Assembly (NCBI RefSeq): GCF_005233835.1
Contig: NZ_SZQA01000011.1
Span: 62,001 to 126,000, forward strand
Source of the DNA: Herbidospora galbida
Lineage (GTDB): Bacteria > Actinomycetota > Actinomycetes > Streptosporangiales > Streptosporangiaceae
Reading direction: 5' to 3'
DNA: 64,000 nucleotides
The notes beneath the pieces were generated by a model. It was not told the DNA's origin and did no database searches. It saw only the letters and a program-made list of their open reading frames with translations. The translations under genes were made by a program, and so were the position numbers. This document shows positions 60,083 through 64,000 of the stretch, piece after piece (position 1 is the first letter of the stretch; each line of letters opens with the position of its first letter).

Positions 60083-61141
60083 ATGCCGATTCTGGCGAGG
60101 ATGCTCCCCGCACCCATCACCATGGAGGTGCGCCGGGGCGCCATCGCGCAGCTCGGGTCGCTGCTGGCCGACAGCCGGGTGGCGACCTCCGGGCGGGTGG
60201 CGGTGGCCGTGGGCGCGGGCCTCGGCGACCGCATCACCGAGGTCATCGCGCCCTCGCTGGGCGACGCGGAGGTCTTCCGGGTGCCCGACGGCTCGGTCGA
60301 CGCCGCCGTCTCGCTCGGCGCCGACCTGCGCAAGGGCGCCTACGAGGCGCTGGTGGGCATCGGCGGCGGCAAGACCATCGACGCCGCGAAATACGCCGCC
60401 TCGCTGGCCGGCATCCCCATGGTCGCGGTGGCGACCAACCTGGCCCACGACGGCATCTGCTCACCGGTGGCCTCGCTCACCCACGAGAGCGGCAAGGGCT
60501 CGTTCGGCGTGCCGATGCCACTGGCGATCATGGTCGACCTCGACTTCGTCCACGACGCCCCTCCGGCGCTGGTGCGCTCGGGGGTCGGCGACGTGATCAG
60601 CAACCTGTCGGCGATCGAAGACTGGCAGCTCGGCAACGCCGAGCGCGGTGAGCCGATCGACGGGCTGGCCTGTTCCATGGCCCGTACGGCCGCCGAGGCC
60701 GTCATGGGGCGCAGCGACTCCATCGAGTCCGACGCGTTCCTGACCGTCTTGGCGGAGGCTTTGATTCTTTCCGGCATGTCGATGGTCATCGCCGGGTCAA
60801 GCCGTCCGTCGAGTGGCGGCGATCATGAGATCCTGCATGCCGTGGATCAGCTCTTTCCCGGCACCTCCAACCACGGCGAGCTGGCCGGCATCGGCGCCGC
60901 GTTCTGCTTCCACCTGCGCGACGACGAGGCCCGGCTGGGCCAGATCGTCGACTGCCTTCGCCGCCACCAGTTGCCGGTCACCCACCTCGACGTGGGCCTG
61001 ACCACCGAGCAGTTCGCCGAGGCGATCGCGCTCGCGCCGTCGACCCGTCCGGGTCGTTACACCATCCTTGAGCATCTCCGCCTGACCGAGGGCGAGATCC
61101 GTGATCGAGTTGAGGGTTATGTCCACGCCGTCGGTCGCTGA
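60083..61141 (+). CDS. sn-Glycerol-1-phosphate dehydrogenase-family protein
   Basis: 352 residues. NAD-binding GIGGGKTIDAAKYAASLAGI, then NLAHDGICSP (zinc-ligand Asp), GVGDVISNLSAIEDWQL, GGDHEILHAVDQLFPG and TSNHGELAGIG (two zinc-ligand His). These are the hallmarks of EgsA/AraM-type G1P dehydrogenases, which reduce dihydroxyacetone phosphate. Family members are rare in bacteria. It overlaps the next gene by 23 bases. With the cytidylyltransferase and two CDP-alcohol transferases around it, a G1P-based (or related polyol-P) polymer or lipid is likely. Confidence 0.85.
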   Translation: MPILARMLPAPITMEVRRGAIAQLGSLLADSRVATSGRVAVAVGAGLGDRITEVIAPSLGDAEVFRVPDGSVDAAVSLGADLRKGAYEALVGIGGGKTIDAAKYAASLAGIPMVAVATNLAHDGICSPVASLTHESGKGSFGVPMPLAIMVDLDFVHDAPPALVRSGVGDVISNLSAIEDWQLGNAERGEPIDGLACSMARTAAEAVMGRSDSIESDAFLTVLAEALILSGMSMVIAGSSRPSSGGDHEILHAVDQLFPGTSNHGELAGIGAAFCFHLRDDEARLGQIVDCLRRHQLPVTHLDVGLTTEQFAEAIALAPSTRPGRYTILEHLRLTEGEIRDRVEGYVHAVGR

Positions 61142-61877
61142 AGTCCGCGCCAAGGCGCAGCCCGAGATGACCCTGGAGCGCCGCAACGGGGAACACTGGG
61201 CCGGCCTGCTCTACATGCGCAAGCTGTCGATCTACGTCACCTGGGCGCTGGCCCGCACTCCCATCACGCCCAACCAGGTCACCGGCCTGATGATCGTGAC
61301 CGGGGTGGCCGCGGGCGCGGTGCTGGTGCTGCCGGGCCTGGCCGCGGCCGTGCTGGCGGCGCTGCTGGTGCAGGTCTACCTGCTGCTCGACTGCTCCGAC
61401 GGCGAGCTGGCCCGGTGGACCGGGCGCACCTCGCTGACCGGGGTCTACCTCGACCGGGTGGGCCACTACTTCGCCGAGGCGGCGATCCTCATCGGGCTCG
61501 GCTTCCGGGCCTCCGAGACGTGGCCCGATTGGTACACCGTGCTCGGCTTCGCCGCCGCGCTCGGCGCGATCCTGATCAAGTCGGAGACCGACCTGGTCGA
61601 CGTCGCGCGGGCCCGCTCGGGGCTCATCGCGGCGACCGAGGTGTCGGCGACCCAGTTCCAGTCGCGCAAGCTGGCCATGGCCCGCCGGGCGGCGGCCGCG
61701 CTGCGGTTCCACCGGGTGATCCAAGCGGTCGAGTTGTCACTTATCGTGGTGGTCGCGGCCGTTCTCGACTTCTGGTTCCCCGCGACCAGGATTCTCGTCG
61801 TGGCTTGCGCGATCATCGCCGGTGTGCAACTTATTCTGCACTTGGTGAGCATTCTCGCCTCGCGGCGGCTCGCTTGA
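61119..61877 (+). CDS. CDP-alcohol phosphotransferase, variant active site
   Basis: 252 residues, about six TM helices. Family motif VYLLLDCSDGELARWTGRTS then LTGVYLDRVGHYFAEA, i.e. D-x2-D-G-x2-A-R-x8-G-x3-D-x3-H. The last Asp, normally the catalytic base, is His here. ATG at 61119 is preceded by TTGAGGGTT; an in-frame GTG at 61101 is possible. It overlaps the dehydrogenase gene and belongs to the same operon. It may use a different alcohol acceptor from its paralogue at 57199. Confidence 0.85.
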   Translation: MSTPSVAEVRAKAQPEMTLERRNGEHWAGLLYMRKLSIYVTWALARTPITPNQVTGLMIVTGVAAGAVLVLPGLAAAVLAALLVQVYLLLDCSDGELARWTGRTSLTGVYLDRVGHYFAEAAILIGLGFRASETWPDWYTVLGFAAALGAILIKSETDLVDVARARSGLIAATEVSATQFQSRKLAMARRAAAALRFHRVIQAVELSLIVVVAAVLDFWFPATRILVVACAIIAGVQLILHLVSILASRRLA

Positions 61878-62026
61878 TTTCAGCGGCGATCTCTCTTGCC
61901 CGGACACTTCGTGTTTGGTGGGTGTTCGCCGCTGGTTCCGATACGCTTAGTCCGGATTTGCCCGCCCGAATAGACTCGGTGATCATGAAATCGTGTGTCT
62001 TCCACCTCGTGCCGGGGCGATGACGC
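61878..62026. promoter_or_regulatory. Intergenic region before the second GT2 gene
   Basis: About 150 bases, more AT-rich than the genes (AAATCGTGTGTC, AATAGACTCGG), likely holding the promoter of the glycosyltransferase gene. No exact elements assigned. Confidence 0.35.
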
Positions 62027-62908
62027 ATGAAGATTTCCTGTGTCATCCTCACGATGGGTAATCGCATTCCGGAACTCGACCGCGCGGTCGAATCGGCGTT
62101 GACGCAGGTCGACGGTGATATCGAAGTGGTGGTTGTGGGCAACGGGGTCGAGGTTCCGCCGCTCTCGGTGGAACCGCAGCCCGGGTCCTCGGCCACCGTC
62201 AAGACCGTCCGCCTCGCCTACAACGTCGGCATCCCCGAAGGACGCAACCGGGGCGTGCAGGAGTGCTCGGGCGACGTCGTGCTCTTCCTCGACGACGACG
62301 GCTGGTACGCCAACGACAAGGTCGCCGCGCACATCCGCGAACGCTTCGCGGCCGAGCCCGACCTGGCCGTGATCTCCTTCCGGGTGATGGACCCCGACGC
62401 CGGGGTCGTGCAGCGCCGCCACGTGCCCCGCCTGCGGGCCGGCGACCCTGAGCGGAGCTCCCCCGTCACGACGTTCCTGGGCGGCGCCTGCGCCATCAGG
62501 CGCTCGGCGTTCCTCCAGGTCGGCGGCCTGCCGGAGAAGTTCTTCTACGCCCACGAGGAGACCGACCTGGCCTGGCGCCTCCTCGGCGAGGGCTACCGGA
62601 TCGAGTACGACGCCGAGACGGTCATGTTCCACCCGCTCGTGCTGCCCACCCGCCACGCCGACTTCTACCGGCTCAACGCGCGCAACCGCGTCTGGCTGGC
62701 CCGGCGCAACCTGCCCTGGCCGCTGGTGCTGGCCTACCTGGGCAACTGGATGCTGCTGACGGTCCTGCGCGACCGCTCGCCGTTCGCGCTCCGCGCCTGG
62801 TTCCGCGGCTTCGCCGAAGGCTGGCGCGAGCCGGCCGGCGAACGCCGCCCGATGGCGTGGCGGACGGCCTGGCACATGCTCAAGCTCGGCCGCCCGCCCA
62901 TCGTCTAG
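62027..62908 (+). CDS. Family 2 glycosyltransferase
   Basis: 293 residues. GT-A fold with MKISCVILTMGNRIPELDRA VESAL, then the diphosphate/metal motif VVLFLDDDGWY, then LGGACAIRRSAFLQVGGLPE and the acceptor/base region FYAHEETDLAWRLLGEGY (E-D at the E-T-D-L position). Rhamnosyl/galactosyl GlfT-like type. No TM helix. It probably adds sugars to the polymer made by the cluster. Confidence 0.9.
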   Translation: MKISCVILTMGNRIPELDRAVESALTQVDGDIEVVVVGNGVEVPPLSVEPQPGSSATVKTVRLAYNVGIPEGRNRGVQECSGDVVLFLDDDGWYANDKVAAHIRERFAAEPDLAVISFRVMDPDAGVVQRRHVPRLRAGDPERSSPVTTFLGGACAIRRSAFLQVGGLPEKFFYAHEETDLAWRLLGEGYRIEYDAETVMFHPLVLPTRHADFYRLNARNRVWLARRNLPWPLVLAYLGNWMLLTVLRDRSPFALRAWFRGFAEGWREPAGERRPMAWRTAWHMLKLGRPPIV

Positions 62909-62915
62909 ACGCCCT

Positions 62916-63644
62916 CTAGAAGGCCTCGCCGAAGCTCATCGACACGTGCGCGGCCGTCATCGTGGCCACCGCCCGCTTCGGCAGCCCGAGCTCGCTGAGC
63001 TCCTTGGCGATCGGATGGTTGCCCAGCCGGATCAGCGCGCCGCCCGGCCGGGCCCTGACCCCGGAGGCCCGCACACTCCAGCCAGTACGCCGCGTCCCGC
63101 CGTCGCGGTGCGCGAAGGCCTCCAACCCCGGCAGCCCCGCGTTCGGCAGCGGCACGCCCGGCCGGATCAGCAGGTCGAGCACCAGCCGGCCGTCCTTGCG
63201 CAGCACGCAGCGCTTGTAGGGGGTCTTCTGGCGGACGTCGATGTCGGCCAGTTCCTTCGGGAAGCCCCAGATCTCCCGGCCCGCCTCCATCGTGAAGGTC
63301 TGGTCGACCGGCAGCCAGTGGACGAACGCCGCCGACCCGCTCGCCCTGATGTCGAGCACCCCCGCCCGCGCCGACCGTCGTGGCGGCGGCCCGGCCTCGG
63401 GTGGACGGACCCAGAAGACGACCCCGAACTCGTGGTAGGCCCCCAGGTCGGAGTCCTTGTACTCGGCGAAGACGAGCGTGCACAGCGCCTTCCCCGGGAG
63501 GATCTCGGTCACGTCGAGCCCCGAGTAGGCGATCACCGCACGGGCCGCGTCGGCCCGCACGAGATAGGTCGCCGCGCCCGCCGTCGCGTCCCTGACCTCC
63601 ACCGGAAGGTCCACCCGGCGGCCCTGGATGAGATGGCTAGCCAT
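62916..63644 (-). CDS. Acetoacetate decarboxylase-family protein
   Basis: 242 residues. LIQGRRVDLPVEVRDATAG, YSGLDVTEILPGKALCTLVF, then MEAGREIWGFPKELADIDV, where the Lys of GFPK is the Schiff-base residue of acetoacetate decarboxylases, and a C-terminal beta domain. Many bacterial members act on other keto acids. Convergent with the glycosyltransferase gene before it; not obviously part of the envelope operon. Confidence 0.88.
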   Translation of the reverse strand: MASHLIQGRRVDLPVEVRDATAGAATYLVRADAARAVIAYSGLDVTEILPGKALCTLVFAEYKDSDLGAYHEFGVVFWVRPPEAGPPPRRSARAGVLDIRASGSAAFVHWLPVDQTFTMEAGREIWGFPKELADIDVRQKTPYKRCVLRKDGRLVLDLLIRPGVPLPNAGLPGLEAFAHRDGGTRRTGWSVRASGVRARPGGALIRLGNHPIAKELSELGLPKRAVATMTAAHVSMSFGEAF

Positions 63645-63694
63645 AGCCCCAGTACATCAACGTGGAGGGCGGCCCGTACAGCTTCTACGAGGCG

Positions 63695-63739
63695 GATTCG
63701 CGGCGCGAGCCACTGACGGGGCCGTCAGCGTCTCGCTTC
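63695..63739 (+). repeat. Structured repeat element, copy 3 (probable terminator)
   Basis: GATTCGCGGCGCGAGCCA-CTGACGG-GG-CCGTCAG-CGTCTCGCTTC. Same flanks as the copies at 57001 and 57060 but with a different, again perfectly paired, inner stem (CTGACGG/CCGTCAG). It lies immediately after the stop codon of the last glycosyltransferase gene, so it can serve as its terminator. Confidence 0.75.
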
Positions 63740-64000
63740 AGACCGCCACGGCGCGCTGCCCGCCGCGGACGGTCACCCGGCCGCGGGCCGAGGCCCAGTT
63801 CTCCAGCAGTGAGACGAACTCGGGGGCCCGGTCGGGCCAGTGGAAGGCGGCGCGGGCCTCGGCGTGGCCGTCGGCCGCCACCTTCGCCCGGCGGGCGGGG
63901 TCGTCGCGTAGTTCCAGGACCGCCCGGTAGGCGGCGTCCACGTCGCCGAACGGCACGACCGTGCCGCAGCCCTTCATCGCCTCCACGGCCTTGGGCAGCG
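63738..64000 (-). CDS. Glycosyltransferase (GT4-type), C-terminal part (runs off right edge)
   Basis: The visible C-terminal 87 residues read LPKAVEAMKGCGTVVPFGDV then DAAYRAVLELRDDPARRAKV, the end of a GT-B glycosyltransferase, where the loop after the GT4 E-x7-E motif contacts the donor and a helix closes the protein. The bulk of the gene is outside the window. Presumably another sugar transferase of the envelope cluster. Confidence 0.65.
   Translation of the reverse strand, partial: LPKAVEAMKGCGTVVPFGDVDAAYRAVLELRDDPARRAKVAADGHAEARAAFHWPDRAPEFVSLLENWASARGRVTVRGGQRAVAV

Noticed and set aside
1-64000. tRNA, rRNA or replication origin
   Set aside because: No cloverleaf with conserved T-loop, no rRNA-like stretch and no DnaA-box cluster were noticed; a tRNAscan/Infernal run would be the decisive test.

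Overview
The window is uniformly very GC-rich and its genes have the character of an actinomycete: GTG and TTG starts, many short gene overlaps, DUF4383 and DUF2243 membrane proteins, HelR, CATRA-type and STAND-type genes, and a polyol-phosphate cell-envelope cluster. I would place it near the Streptosporangiales or Streptomyces relatives, but no rRNA or other marker is present to settle this. I found no tRNA, rRNA or CRISPR array.

Left end, 1-16 kb. The first 1.9 kb on the minus strand is a compact operon that runs off the left edge: a SARP-type regulator fused to a ThsA-like macro domain, a CATRA-associated small protein, and the start of a CATRA-domain protein. It looks like a caspase/TPR-associated conflict system. 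From 2 to 5 kb and 11.7 to 15 kb lies a graveyard of broken genes: FGE-type enzyme, epimerase, TPR tail, IS982, IS3, IS5 and Tn3 transposase pieces, an SDR fragment, and a divergent dapA-like/lysR pair in which both members are inactivated. Between these sits one intact gene for a 2068-residue secreted multidomain protein, bracketed by a 106-bp inverted repeat.

Middle, 15-40 kb. This part is mostly intact: an AraC regulator with a divergent hydrolase, two paralogous orphan histidine kinases, a large LuxR regulator whose locus shares a CCCAGGG/CCCTGGG palindrome with a tannase-family esterase, a VOC protein and an HdeD-like membrane protein, then CtaG/DUF2243, hemerythrin/ferritin-like genes, an HD hydrolase with an oxidoreductase, a class C beta-lactamase-type hydrolase, and helR preceded by a rifamycin-associated-element-like inverted repeat. 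A DNA ligase and a metallo-beta-lactamase-fold gene here are pseudogenes.

Right end, 40-64 kb. A 1357-residue SEFIR-CHAT-ATPase-TPR protein (an NLR-like putative immune sensor with two effector-type domains) is followed by a two-component system with PepSY and 11-bp direct-repeat operators, and by LysR/SDR and TetR/reductase divergent pairs. From 51.3 kb to the right edge there is a cell-envelope glycopolymer/phospholipid cluster: LCP ligase, glycosyltransferases, TagF-like polymerase, a bifunctional ribitol-phosphate cytidylyltransferase/reductase, two CDP-alcohol phosphotransferases, a cytidylyltransferase and a glycerol-1-phosphate dehydrogenase homologue. Together these could make and attach a polyol-phosphate polymer or an unusual lipid.
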